DNA from: Chlorops oryzae
Lineage: Eukaryota > Arthropoda > Insecta > Diptera > Chloropidae
Direction of reading: 5' to 3'
DNA: 64,000 bases
Assembly: GCA_020466095.1 (NCBI GenBank)
Contig: CM035808.1
Location: 81,260,779 to 81,324,778, forward strand
The notes beneath the pieces were generated by a model, which saw only the letters and a program-made list of their open reading frames with translations, did no database searches and was not told the DNA's origin. The position numbers and the translations under genes are program-made. Shown piece by piece: positions 1 to 10,497 of this stretch; within the stretch, counting starts at the first letter, position 1, and the number at the start of each line of letters is the position of its first letter.

Positions 1-1700
1 AAATTCTTGCTCTCGCTTCTGCATATGCCTTTTTTCTCTCGTGTAGAGTTTTCGGCTGCACTGGTTGTTTGGCAATTTTTTTTGGATGTGGTCGATTTAA
101 AATCGAAAAATTTCCGGAATTTTCCACTATTGACTTGGGGCTCCGGTTACCTCCGCCAGTCTGTTGTTTAAATTCGGTTTATTCAAGCTACCTGTATAGA
201 CGCAATATGAGTCGCTGGTACCACACAGGAAACATTTCATTTCATGAAATGTGCTGGTACATTTTTTATCGCTTGGGATGGTATTTAAAAAAAAAAATCC
301 ACAGGCATACCGCAGCCATAGCACAAATTCAGATGAAATGGAGATGGACACAATGTGATTTTTTTTTCATGTTGAGGTGTTGAATTATTATTGGGTATGA
401 ATCGTTTTTGTTGAGTTAATTCATTTTTAAATTTCTGATTTTCGGCCTTTACAAGGAATCGATTTGGCTCAAGAGCTTCAATGCTTATATTTTATGCTAC
501 TGACGGATCCGATTCTACAGGGTTTTCGTAATGGCACAGTTCGTTAACCTGCTTTGGCTTTGGCCTAGACTCACGTAAGACTTTTTCAGCCTTCTTACAT
601 TCTGATTTGAATTCAGACAGCGTAGCTGCCTGGCTGGAGAACATCATGGTTGCTAGTTGCCCTCATAGGTTATTCTTGTTTATATTGACTAATTCTTTCT
701 CAGGTATACTTTTTTGTAGTCGAAAACTGATATTATGTATATCTGAATAGAGTTCCTGAAAGAGTTCCCCCGATTGTTGCTTCCGCTCCACTACTTCTCG
801 AATTATTTGGAAATCGGTTTGCGATGATTGAAAGTGGTTAAGAAGTTCGCGCCTGACATTTACGTAACTGAAACTGACATTATGTTTATTGTCCTCTAAG
901 AGCTGCCAGTACCATTTGGAGGCACTATCCTTCAATAAACAATGAAAATTATTCAGCAGATTAGCATCTGAGACACCGTGGGTTTCAGCCATTCTTTCTA
1001 CCCTGAACAAAAAACTCTCTACCGTCATGTCTTTGTTGGTTCCGTCGTACTTTATGTGCCACTTATTTATATCAAATCTATTCACTCTTTCGATCTCATT
1101 ACGGCTTAATGTCCCATTTATTCGAGAATGCTCAAAATGTTCATTCGGAATCATTTGCTGTATTGGAACAGGAGCTTGTATCGTAGGGGTTGATTGGGGA
1201 CACCTACCAGGTTGGGAAACACTGCCTGCTACATTCCCTAATTGATTTTCAAATCTGTCCACCCTTCTTTGTAGATTTTTATATTCTTGAATACAATCTA
1301 CCACTACTCGACTTTGCTCGTTCAACATACGTGCAATATCAATTAGTTGCATTTGCATCGATGTTCCTGCATTGTTAGCAACATCATTTTCCTGATTTCC
1401 CTTATCTTGCAGTTGCATTTCTCTTAATCCTTGCTCAATCTGCTCACTTGAGTTATTCTGAGTTGAAATTTGGTGCTGGCCTACTTCTTCTTCTATGTCG
1501 TGATCACCTGCCATATCACAGAGTAAGTCTAATTTTTTTGAAAAATTCAAAGATTTATCTGTTGGGCTTGCAATCTCAATTTGCTTACTTGAAATTGCTG
1601 CATCTGTATTTTTGTTTAAATTTTGTTGCTCCTGGAATTGTTTATATTTGTTTCTTGTTATTCTCTGATCTACTGGATATGATAGAATAAACTTTTCCAT
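1..1700 (-). pseudogene. Ty3/gypsy-type Gag, unit 1 (broken; left end outside window)
   Basis: The start is ATG at 1700-1698. The first ~170 residues are Gln/Asn-rich. A retrotransposon Gag fold follows (WHIKYDGT, FLFRVERMAETHG, SKWYWQLLED, LLNHFQSS). The frame stops at 663-665, where CGA has become TGA (units 2 and 3 keep Arg), but Gag-like sequence continues to base 1. A second stop near 492 (CAA to TAA) is shared with unit 2. Beyond 273 this copy alone continues the native gag, with Cys-rich CYGCGMP, CTSTFHEMKC and FLCGTSDSYC resembling the zinc-binding end of some insect Ty3/gypsy Gags. This native flank shows what gag looked like before the chimeric junction formed. Confidence 0.75.
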
Positions 1701-1901
1701 TTACAAAAATTATAATATAAAATAATAATTTTCTTTATTTTAATTTTTATTTTTATTAATTTTTTTTTTTTTTTTTACCAAAGAGATCTATAAATTGTTG
1801 TTACGTTGTAAGTGCATGTTATCTTGGTTCAACAAAGCTAGCTAGAAAAGTCCAGCTAATCAGTGAAATTTAAAAGTCATTCAATTTGTTTGCAATATTA
1901 T
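1701..1901 (-). other. AT-rich leader between BEL LTR and gag, unit 1
   Basis: About 200 bp separate the BEL LTR end from the gag ATG, including a run of about 18 T. No primer-binding site follows the LTR: the next bases on the minus strand are ATAATATTGC rather than TGG. The LTR therefore abuts foreign sequence, as expected at the outer edge of a 3' LTR inserted upstream of gag. Equivalent stretches lie at 7211-7411 and 12722-12921. Confidence 0.6.
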
Positions 1902-2515
1902 TGTTAAGGATAGGGGCAACAAATGAGAAAGACGTACCTGTTACTCTGTTGATAACCCTGGGGGGTGCCGGGTACGCTGCTCGATTTGTCGGTTTGCGCG
2001 ACGCGGTTGATTATTCTATATTTTAGAACGGTATATTAAATTATCCTTTTTTTTGTTTTTTTTTGTTGGTTTTTTTTTTTTTTTTGTTTGAATTCAAATT
2101 TTGATTTTATATGTTTCTTTTTGTCGTAGTTCACCTTGATTCTTATATATTTTTTTTTGTAATTCAATTTGCTTTTATATATTTTTTTGTAATTAAATTT
2201 GCTTTTATATATTTTTTGTAATTCAATGCTTTGTATAGTTTTTTGTTTTTCACTTTGCTTTGTATAGTTTTTTGTTTTTCACTTTGATTATTGATCGGGC
2301 GGATGGAGTTGCGCGCACGAGTGGCGTCGTTGAGATTATTGTTTCGAATGTTCTACGTTTAAAGGCCAGAACTCGCTCGAGCTCGAACTTCGAAGTTGTA
2401 CCAAGAAAAAAAGAGATTTGACTAATTCGCCGCGCTTTAAAGGGTCGGCTGCGTAGTTGCGGCGGCGAACACGAACATACTGCCCGCCTTGCGCTACGCA
2501 ACCATAATTCCCTGC
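1902..2515 (-). repeat. BEL LTR, unit 1
   Basis: The outer edge is precise: the minus-strand sequence ends CCCCTATCCTTAACA, the plus strand beginning TGTTAAGG at 1902. A 110-bp block here (GTACCCGGCACCCC, CATTTGTTGCCCC) recurs in the plus-strand BEL 5' LTR at 18478-18581, confirming it as LTR. The middle carries poly-T runs and four to five diverged repeats of a TATATATTTTTTGTAATTCAA-like motif (2140-2230), then GTATAGTTTTTTG twice. The inner edge is set only by the stop of the post-pol ORF at 2516 and could be some tens of bp off. Confidence 0.65.
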
Positions 2516-3257
2516 TTACCTTTCCCTCTGCAGCAAGAACTCCTGAACCTCCCGCAGCGCCTCCCGCACCCTCTCGCGATCGATGGCCCTTACCGGATAT
2601 CGGGAGGGACTTCCACTTGATGTTGAAAGCGTCGAGGGCGAACGGCGGAAGGGAGAAAGGGCGAAGCGGACTCGAGGTCTCTGCCGAGACAACGCCCCGC
2701 AAGCAGTTCCCCTGGTGAGATGGCGATGACGCTCGGGCCCCGGCCCTGCACGACCGGAGGATGGTGACGGGCGATGACGGTCTGAGCTCGGTGCTTGCTG
2801 TCGGGGATGTGAGGCTGGCGGGCGGGTTACGCGAATGGCGGCGTCGCTGTCCCCCTCGTTGCGCTCCGGCGGGCGATCGGCGGCGGGGGCTCTCCGGGCT
2901 GCGCTCTCGAGAACGGCGGCGTGCAGAGTGGGAGCGACGTCGGGAGTGGCGCCGAGCAGATCGTGCCACATACGCATTGGGCTCTCGGACCTCCCTAGGC
3001 CGCCACGGACCGGAGTCATCGGGCGATACGGGCCGGGCCTGTTGGTGGATGAGAGTGTGATGGCGCTCCCCACAGGCCTTGCAATTTTGTTGCACCAGAC
3101 ACTCTCTCCTCAGATGGCGCGATGACAGGCAGGATAAGCAGCATTTATTCTGCTGGACTGCGAGCAGACGCCTTGCCGTGGTCCAGCGCCGAAAGCATCG
3201 ACAGCGGGCGAGCCCCTGATTGCGGCCACATATCACGCACTGCCGTTGGTGCTCCAT
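2516..3257 (-). pseudogene. Post-pol zinc-knuckle/Arg-Ser-rich ORF, unit 1 (frameshifted)
   Basis: Same gene as the intact copy at 8028-8774. It starts at ATG 3257 (MEHQRQCV) and keeps all three Cys/His clusters and the Arg/Ser-rich stretch. A 5-bp deletion near 2826 (GGCGGGTTACG against GGCGGGGATGGTTACG in unit 2) shifts the frame, so the C-terminal part ending LLQRER is reached only in another frame. The finger that reads CNAC-like in unit 2 is intact here (CKACGERHHTLIH). Confidence 0.65.
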
Positions 3258-3359
3258 GATGTATGTCTGAAACGAATAAGAGATCTTCATGAGCGGACAA
3301 ATCGTGATATACACAGAGAGGGGGAGGAGGGGGTGTTGCGATTGGATGACGAATATTAG

Positions 3360-4980
3360 TCATAAAGCTTCGGAAAGGTCTACAGGAAGCAGGCAGAGTT
3401 TCGTGATAGGTCTTGTGACGACGCCGAACTGTGTCTTGACCTCGACGATGCGTACGAGGCCGTCATCTCCAGGATGCACTTGAATGACTCTCACTTTTCT
3501 CCATTCAAACGGGGGCAATTGAGCGTCCATGACGACGACAAAATCGTCGACCTTCATATTTGGTTGCGGTACCTTCCATTTATCCCTTTTGTGGAGACTC
3601 AAGAGATATTCTGACTTCCAACGTTGGGCGAAGCGATGATGAAGAATTTTTACCTTTTTCCATCTCGTAGTGAGCGGCAAGTCTGCTTGAGGTTCTTTGG
3701 GCCAGGCGGTGAGAGGGGCTCCTCGAAGGAAGTGACCGGGCGTCAATGCTAGCAGATCTGAAGGATCATCGGACATCGGAGTGAGGGGACGCGAATTTAA
3801 CACCCCCTCTATGCGGGCCAGCAGGGTGGCGAATTCCTCGAATGAGAACTTATGTGGTCCGGCAACTTTCACAAAATGAAGCTTGAAGCTCTTGACCGCC
3901 GCCTCCCATAGTCCACCCATGTGGGGCGCGTGGGGCGGGATCATATGCCATATGCGAATATTTCTGTTGAAGGTCGTCAGCAGCGTTCGAAAGAAAACTT
4001 GCGAATTCAATATCCAGAGCGTTTTTAGCACCAATGAAATTTCGACCGTTGTCGGAAAAAACCCGTTTTGGCAGGCCTCGCCGTCCGACGAATCGATCGA
4101 ACGCGGCTCGGAAATACATCGTGGATAATTCTGAACATAATTCGAGGTGCACCGCCTTGGTGGCGAAACACACGAAAAAGCTGACATAACCCTTTAGATA
4201 TGGTGCGATCCGAAGAGTAGAGGTCTTGATGTCGAATGGTCCGGCGAAATCGACACCGGTATGCGTAAATGGTAGCGACAACGTCGATCTCTCAGCTGGT
4301 AGTGCGGCCATCATCTGGGTTTTTAATCGTTGCTTATGGATCGTGCATATATGACACCGGGTGATACAGCTCTTGATTTTCCGTTTCAAACGCGCGATGT
4401 AGAAGTTTTGTCGAACCATGCGAAACATGAGTTGCGCACCGCCATGCAGGAGTGTTTTGTGGACGAAATCCAGATAAAGGCGGCAGAACGTTGACGCAGC
4501 CGGTATTTTGATCGGATATATCTCATCGGGCGTAAGATCTGCATGTATCAATCGGCCATTGACGCGCAGAAGTCCATCGTCATCGAGCATGGGGTTCAAG
4601 GTTAACAGTTCGCTCTTTTTCCCGAGCGGCTTTCCTTCGCTCAGGTCCTGATATTCGAGTGGATAGTGAAATGTTTGCGAAAACAAAATTAGACGATTTC
4701 TCGCAACCGTCAGCTCGTCTTGTGAAAGTAGGAGTGTGGTCAGCCTCGGCGCGAGCTCTCTTCGCGCTTGCTTGTAAAATCGCAGTACAAATCCGGGTAC
4801 TCTCAAAGCTCGGTCGTAAGATGAGAATCTGGCTAGGAGATCCTCAGTCTCGGTGATGGTAGTGAAGGCGATCGTTTTTCGTTTCTTCGATAATGGAGGC
4901 TGGTGGCGCCTCAATTTGGGGCCATTTTGCGGGTGGCTCCACAAGCCAGGACGGTCCATGCCACCAGTGCATATTCTCAT
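3360..4980 (-). pseudogene. BEL integrase and pol C-terminus, unit 1
   Basis: The BEL/Pao connection motif (DLLARFSSYDRALRV) is followed by the HHCC zinc domain (HKTLLHGG, CHICTIHK), then the integrase core with DDE residues in TGVDFAGPF, VFSDNGRNFIGA and the PPHAPHMGGLWEAAVK block. The DUF5641-type C-terminal end follows (SDDPSDLLALTPGHFLRG, WRKVRVIQVHPGDDGLVRIV). The reading frame changes between the second Asp and the Glu block, around 3960-4010, and the same break is present in all three units. A second break near 4885 separates this part from the RNase H frame. The protein is dead in this copy. Confidence 0.85.
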
Positions 4981-5802
4981 ATAGATCTTGCGCTAGCATC
5001 CCGCGCGTTCCCAGGTCAGCCGGATTTTCCCGCGATCGAATATGGTGCCATGGAGTACTCCCAATATTGGTCAGAATTTGGGAAATTCTGTTCGCGACGT
5101 AAGTTTTCCATGCATTTGGAGGGCGCTTCAGCCAAGCCAACACGATCGAGGCATCAGTCCATAAAACTGTTTGACGTTCATGAATATGTAGTTGAGCTTT
5201 GACCGCTTTGGTCAGCTTGGAAAGCAGAACTGCGGCACAGAGCTCAAGGCGCGGCAAGCTGACAGTCTGAAGGGGTGCCACTTTGGATTTCGCCGTAAGC
5301 AAGTGGGCGTAGACTTGATTGTGGCTCTCGATGCGAAGATAAAGGGCTGCACAATATGCTCGCTCTGAAGCATCGCAGAATCCGTGAAGTTGAACGGAGG
5401 CGGTGGGGTCGTAATGGACCCATCTCGGAATTAGGATTTGCTCGATAAATGGCAAATCAGTTACAAAGACATGCCAGCGCTCCAAAGCTTCATTTGAAAC
5501 TCGTTGATCCCAGTCAGTGCCTTCGAGCCACAGTTGTTGCATCAGAACCTTGGCTCGAATGATGATCGGAGTCAGCCATCCCGCTGGATCAAACAATTTC
5601 GCGATGTCGGATAGGATCTGGCGTTTGGTGGTGGACTTCGCGGCGGAATGAGTACTTAACTTGTAGGAGAAACAATCCGTGACAGCATTCCATCGAATTC
5701 CTAACATTTTTGTATCACTGGCAGATCTGATCTTCAAAAACTCGGCCTCGAGAAGATGCGAGGGGGCGACGTCTTCTAATAACGTTGGATGATTCGCAGT
5801 TA
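4844..5802 (-). pseudogene. BEL reverse transcriptase C-terminus and RNase H, unit 1
   Basis: From the chimeric junction the frame reads LLEDVAPSHLL and KMLGIRWNAVTDCFSY, the end of BEL RT, then KRQILSDIAKLFDPAGWLTP (Pao-type spacer) and an RNase H domain (LHGFCDASERAYCAALYLR, SLPRLELCAAVLLSKL, VLWTDASIVLAWL, RSRENPADLGTRG). The protease and the RT catalytic palm (Y-x-D-D) are absent: the junction at 5803 removed them from every unit. Confidence 0.85.
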
Positions 5803-7210
5803 TTGGGATGGTATTTAAAAAAAAAATCCACAGGCATACCGCAGCCATAGCACAAATTCAGATGAAATGGAGATGGACACAATGTGATTTTTTTTTCATG
5901 TTGAGGTGTTGAGTTTTTATTGGGTATGAATCGTTTTTGTTGAGTTAATTCATTTTTAAATTTCTGATTTTCGGCCTTTACAAGGAATCGATTTGGCTCA
6001 AGAGCTTCAATGCTTATATTTTATGCTACTGACGGATCCGATTCTACAGGGTTTTCGTAATGGCACAGTTCGTTAACCTGCTTTGGCTTTGGCCTAGACT
6101 CACGTAAGACTTTTTCAGCCTTCTTACATTCTGATTTGAATTCAGACAGCGTAGCTGCCTGGCTGGAGAACATCATGGTTGCTAGTTTCCCTCGTAGGTT
6201 ATTCTTGTTTATATTGACTAATTCTTTCTCAGGTATACTTTTTTGTAGTCGAAAACTGATATTATGTATATCTGAATAGAGTTCCTGAAAGAGTTCCCCC
6301 GATTGTTGCTTCCGCTCCACTAGTTCTCGAATTATTTGGAAATCGGTTTGCGATGATTGAAAGTGGTTAAGAAGTTCGCGCCTGACATTTACGTAACTGA
6401 AACTGACATTATGTTTATTGTCCTCTAAGAGCTGCCAATACCATTTGGAGGCACTGTCCTTCAATAAACAATGAAAATTATTCAGCAGATTAGCATCTGA
6501 GACACCGTGGGTTTCAGCCATTCTTTCTACCCTGAACAAAAAACTCTCTACCGTCATGTCTTTGTTGGTTCCGTCGTACTTTATGTGCCACTTATTTATA
6601 TCAAATCTATTCACTCTTTCGATCTCATTACGGCTTAATGTCTCATTTATTCGAGAATGCTCAAAATGTTCATTCGGAATCATTTGCTGTATTGGAACAG
6701 GAGCTTGTATCGTAGGGGTTGATTGGGGACACTGCCTGCTACATTCCCTAATTGATTTTCAAATCTGTCCACCCTTCTTTGTAGATTTTTATATTCTTGA
6801 ATACAATCTTCCACTACTCGACTTTGCTCGTTCAACATACGTGCAATATCAATTAGTTGCATTTGCATCGATGTTCCTGCATTGTTAGCAACATCATTTT
6901 CCTGATTTCCCTTATCTTGCAGTTGCATTTCTCTTAATCCTTGCTCAATCTGCTCACTTGAGTTATTCTGAGTTGAAATTTGGTGCTGGCCTACTTCTTC
7001 TTCTATGTCGTGATCACCTGCCATATCACAGAGTAAGTCTAATTTTTTTGAAAAATTCAAAGATTTATCTGTTGGGCTTGCAATCTCAATTTGCTTACTT
7101 GAAATTGCTGCATCTGTATTTTTGTTTAAATTTTGTTGCTCCTGGAATTGTTTATATTTGTTTCTTGTTATTCTCTGATCTACTGGATATGATAGAATAA
7201 ACTTTTCCAT
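5803..7210 (-). pseudogene. Ty3/gypsy-type Gag, unit 2 (19-bp deletion and nonsense)
   Basis: It starts at ATG 7210 with the same Gag as unit 1. A 19-bp deletion near 6731, between ACAC repeats, removes CTACCAGGTTGGGAAACAC and breaks the frame; the Gag core resumes in frame from 6683. The CAA-to-TAA stop (near 6021) is shared with unit 1. Arg is kept at the site where unit 1 has TGA. Past 5803 the sequence passes through the junction into BEL pol of unit 1. Confidence 0.8.
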
Positions 7211-7411
7211 TTACAAAAATTATAATATAAAATAATAATTTTCTTTATTTTAATTTTTATTTTTATTAATTTTTTGTTTTTTTTTTACCAAAGAGATCTA
7301 TAAATTGTTGTTACGTTGTAAGTGCATGTTATCTTGGTTCAACAAAGCTAGCTAGAAAAGTCCAGCTAATCAGTGAAATTTAAAAGTCATTCAATTTGTT
7401 TGCAATATTAT

Positions 7412-8027
7412 TGTTAAGGATAGGGGCAACAAATGAGAAAGACGTACCTGTTACTCTGTTGATAACCCTGGGGGGTGCCGGGTACGCTGCTCGATTTGTC
7501 GGTTTGCGCGACGCGGTTGATTATTCTATATTTTAGAACGGTATATTAAATTATCCTTTTTTTTTGTTTTTTTTTGTTGGTTTTTTTTTTTTTGTTTTGT
7601 TTGAACTCAAATTTTGATTTTATATGTTTCTTTTTGTCGTAGTTCACCTTGATTCTTATATATTTTTTTTTGTAATTCAATTTGCTTTTATATATTTTTT
7701 GTAATTAAATTTGCTTTTATATATTTTTTGTAATTCAATGCTTTGTATAGTTTTTTGTTTTTCACTTTGCTTTGTATAGTTTTTTGTTTTTCACTTTGAT
7801 TATTGATCGGGCGGATGGAGTTGCGCGCACGAGTGTCGTCGTTGAGATTATTGTTTCGAATGTTCTACGTTTAAAGGCCAGAACTCGCTCGAGCTCGAAC
7901 TTCGAAGTTGTACCAAGAAAAAAAGAGATTTGACTAATTCGCCGCGCTTTAAAGGGTCGGGTGCGTAGTTGCGGCGGCGAACACGAGCATACTGCCCGCC
8001 TTGCGCTACGCAACCATAATTCCCTGC
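7412..8027 (-). repeat. BEL LTR, unit 2
   Basis: Starts TGTTAAGG at 7412 after the same ATAATATTGC-side flank as unit 1, and carries the same poly-T tracts, TATATATTTTTTG repeats and GTATAGTTTTTTG pair. Differences from unit 1 are mainly homopolymer lengths and single bases. The inner edge is approximate. Confidence 0.65.
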
Positions 8028-8774
8028 TTACCTTTCCCTCTGCAGCAAAAACTCCTGAACCTCCCGCAGCGCCTCCCGCACCCTCTCGCGATCGATGGCC
8101 CTTACCGGATATTGGGAGGGACTTCCACTCGATGTTGAAAGCGTCGAGGGCGAACGGCGGAAGGGAGAAAGGGCGAAGCGGACTCGAGGTCTCTGCCGAG
8201 ACAACGCCCCGCAAGCAGTTCCCCTGGTGAGATGGCGATGACGCTCGGGCCCCGGCCCTGCACGACCGGAGGATGGTGACGGGCGATGACGGTCTGAGCT
8301 CGGTGCTTGCTGTCGGGGATGTGAGGCTGGCGGGCGGGGATGGTTACGCGAATGGCGGCGTCGCTGTTCCCCTCGTTGCGCTCCGGCGGGCGATCGGCGG
8401 CGGGAGCTCTCCGGGCTGTGCTCTCGAGAACGGCGGCGTGCAGAGTGGGAGCGACGTCGGGAGTGGCGCCGAGCAGATCGTGCCACATACGCATTGGGCT
8501 CTCGGACCTCCCTAGGCCGCCACGGACCGGAGTCATCGGGCGATACGGGCCGGGCCTGTTGGTGGATGAGAGTGTGATGGCGCTCCTTACAGGCATTGGA
8601 ATTTTGTTGCACCGGACACTCTCTCCTCAGATGGCGCGATGACAGGCAGGAGAAGCAGCATTTATTCTGCTGGACTGCGAGCAGACGCCTTGCCATGGTC
8701 CAGCGCCGAAAGCGCCGACAGCGGGCGAGCCCCTGATTGCGGCCACATATCACGCACTGCCGTTGGTGCTCCAT
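8028..8774 (-). CDS. Post-pol zinc-knuckle and Arg/Ser-rich protein of the BEL element (intact frame)
   Basis: About 248 codons from ATG 8774 (MEHQRQCV); an open extension upstream lacks an ATG. Three Cys/His clusters come first: CVICGRNQGLARC, CFSCLSSRHLRREC (CX2CX4HX4C zinc knuckle) and a CX2CX4H-type cluster ending ERHHTLIH. In this copy the third cluster reads NACKERHHTLIH, so its first Cys is mutated (units 1 and 3 have CKACGERHH). A region with many Arg-Ser and Arg-Arg steps follows, then Pro/Ser/Arg-rich sequence ending LLQRER. The same three-cluster order lies inside Gag of the BEL element at 20640-20860, so I infer this ORF is a Gag zinc-binding tail moved or duplicated downstream of integrase. 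Nucleic-acid binding is likely; it could instead be an unrelated accessory protein. It lies between integrase and LTR. Confidence 0.6.
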   Translation of the reverse strand: MEHQRQCVICGRNQGLARCRRFRRWTMARRLLAVQQNKCCFSCLSSRHLRRECPVQQNSNACKERHHTLIHQQARPVSPDDSGPWRPREVREPNAYVARSARRHSRRRSHSARRRSREHSPESSRRRSPAGAQRGEQRRRHSRNHPRPPASHPRQQAPSSDRHRPSPSSGRAGPGPERHRHLTRGTACGALSRQRPRVRFALSPFRRSPSTLSTSSGSPSQYPVRAIDRERVREALREVQEFLLQRER

Positions 8775-8876
8775 GATGTATGTCTGAAACGAATAAGAGA
8801 TCTTCACGAGCGGACAAATCGTGATATACACAGAGAGGGGGAGGAGGGGGTGTTGCGATTGGATGACGAATATTAG

Positions 8877-10497
8877 TCATAAAGCTTCGGAAAGGTCTAC
8901 AGGAAGCAGGCAGAGTTTCGTGATAGGTCTTGTGACGACGCCGAACTGTGTCTTGACCTCGACGATGCGTACGAGGCCATCATCTCCAGGATGCAGTTGA
9001 ATGACTCTCACTTTTCTCCATTCAAACGGGGGCAATTGAGCGTCCATGACGACGACAAAATCGTCGACCTTCATATTTGGTTGTGGTACCTTCCATTTAT
9101 CCCTTTTGTGGAGACTCAAGAGATATTCTGACTTCCAACGTTGGGCGAAGCGATGATGAAGAATTTTCACCTTTTCCCATCTCGTAGTGAGCGGCAAGTC
9201 TGCTTGAGGTTCTTCGGGCCAGGCGGTGAGAGGGGCTTCTCGAAGGAAGTGACCGGGCGACAATGCTAGCAGATCTGAAGGATCATCGGACATCTGAGTG
9301 AGGGGACGCGAATTTAACACCCCCTCTATGCGGGCCAGCAGGGTGGCGAATTCCTCGAATGAGAACTTATGTGGTCCGGCAACTTTCACAAAATGAAGCT
9401 TGAAGCTCTTGACCGCCGCCTCCCATAGTCCACCCATGTGGGGCGCGTGGGGCGGGATCATATGCCATATGCGAATATTTCTGTTGAAGGTCGTCAGCAG
9501 CGTTCGAAAGAAAACTTGCGAATTCAATATCCAGAGCGTTTTTAGCACCAATGAAATTTCGACCGTTGTAGGAAAAACCCCGTTTTGGCAGGCCTCGCCG
9601 TCCGACGAATCGATCGAACGCGGCTCGGAAATACATCGTGGATAATTCTGAACATAATTCGAGGTGCACCGCCTTGGTGGCGAAACACACGAAAACGCTG
9701 ACATAACCCTTTAGATATGGTGCGATCCGAAGAGTAGAGGTCTTGATGTCGAATGGTCCGGCGAAATCGACACCGGTATGCGTAAATGGTAGCGACAACG
9801 TCGATCTCTCAGCTGGTAGTGCGGCCATCATCTGGGTTTTTGATCGTTGCTTATGGATCGTGCATATATGACACCGGGTGATACAGCTCTTGATTTTCCG
9901 TTTCAAACGTGCGATGTAAAAGTTTTGTCGAACCATGCGAAACATGAGTTGCGCACCGCCATGCAGGAGTGTTTTGTGGACGAAATCCAGATAAAGGCGG
10001 CAGAACGTTGACGCAGCCGGTATTTTGATCGGATATCTCTCATCGGGCGTAAGATCTGCATGTATCAATCGGCCATTGACGCGCAGAAGTCCATCGTCAT
10101 CGAGCATGGGGTTCAAGGTTAACAGTTCGCTCTTTTTCCCGAGCGGCTTTCCTTCGCTCAGGTCCTGATATTCGAGTGGATAGTGAAATGTTTGCGAAAA
10201 CAAAATTAGACGATTTCTCGCAACCGTCAGCTCATCTTGTGAAAGTAGGAGTGTGGTCAGCCTCGGCGCGAGCTCTCTTCGCGCTTGCTTGTAAAATCGC
10301 AGTACAAATCCGGGTACTCTCAAAGCTCGGTCGTAAGATGAGAATCTGGCTAGGAGATCCTCAGTCTCGGTGATGATAGTGAAGGCGATCGTTTTTCGTT
10401 TCTTCGATAATGGAGGCTGGTGGCGCCTCAATTTGGGGCCATTTTGCGGGTGGCTCCACAAGCCAGGACGGTCCATGCCACCAGTGCATATTCTCAT
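8877..10497 (-). pseudogene. BEL integrase and pol C-terminus, unit 2 (catalytic Asp lost)
   Basis: Same domains as 3360-4980. The second catalytic Asp has become Tyr (FSYNGRNFIGA, codon change near 9570), in addition to the frame break around 9480-9530 common to all units. The HHCC zinc domain and the GGLWEAAVK block remain. A few other residues differ from unit 1 (for example SKTQMM for LKTQMM). Confidence 0.85.

Noticed and set aside
2761..3125. Plus-strand Arg-rich ORFs opposite the zinc-finger ORF (also at 8273-8642 and 13785-14154)
   Set aside because: They are shadows of the GC-rich Arg/Ser-coding minus strand; the minus-strand frame has the zinc clusters.
2516..3257. Env-like (third ORF) glycoprotein of an endogenous retrovirus
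   Set aside because: The position after pol fits, but there is no signal peptide, transmembrane segment or furin-like site; the Cys/His spacing is that of zinc knuckles.
3883..5202. Plus-strand ORFs opposite integrase and RNase H in each array unit
   Set aside because: They lie opposite well-supported BEL pol domains and contain no motif.
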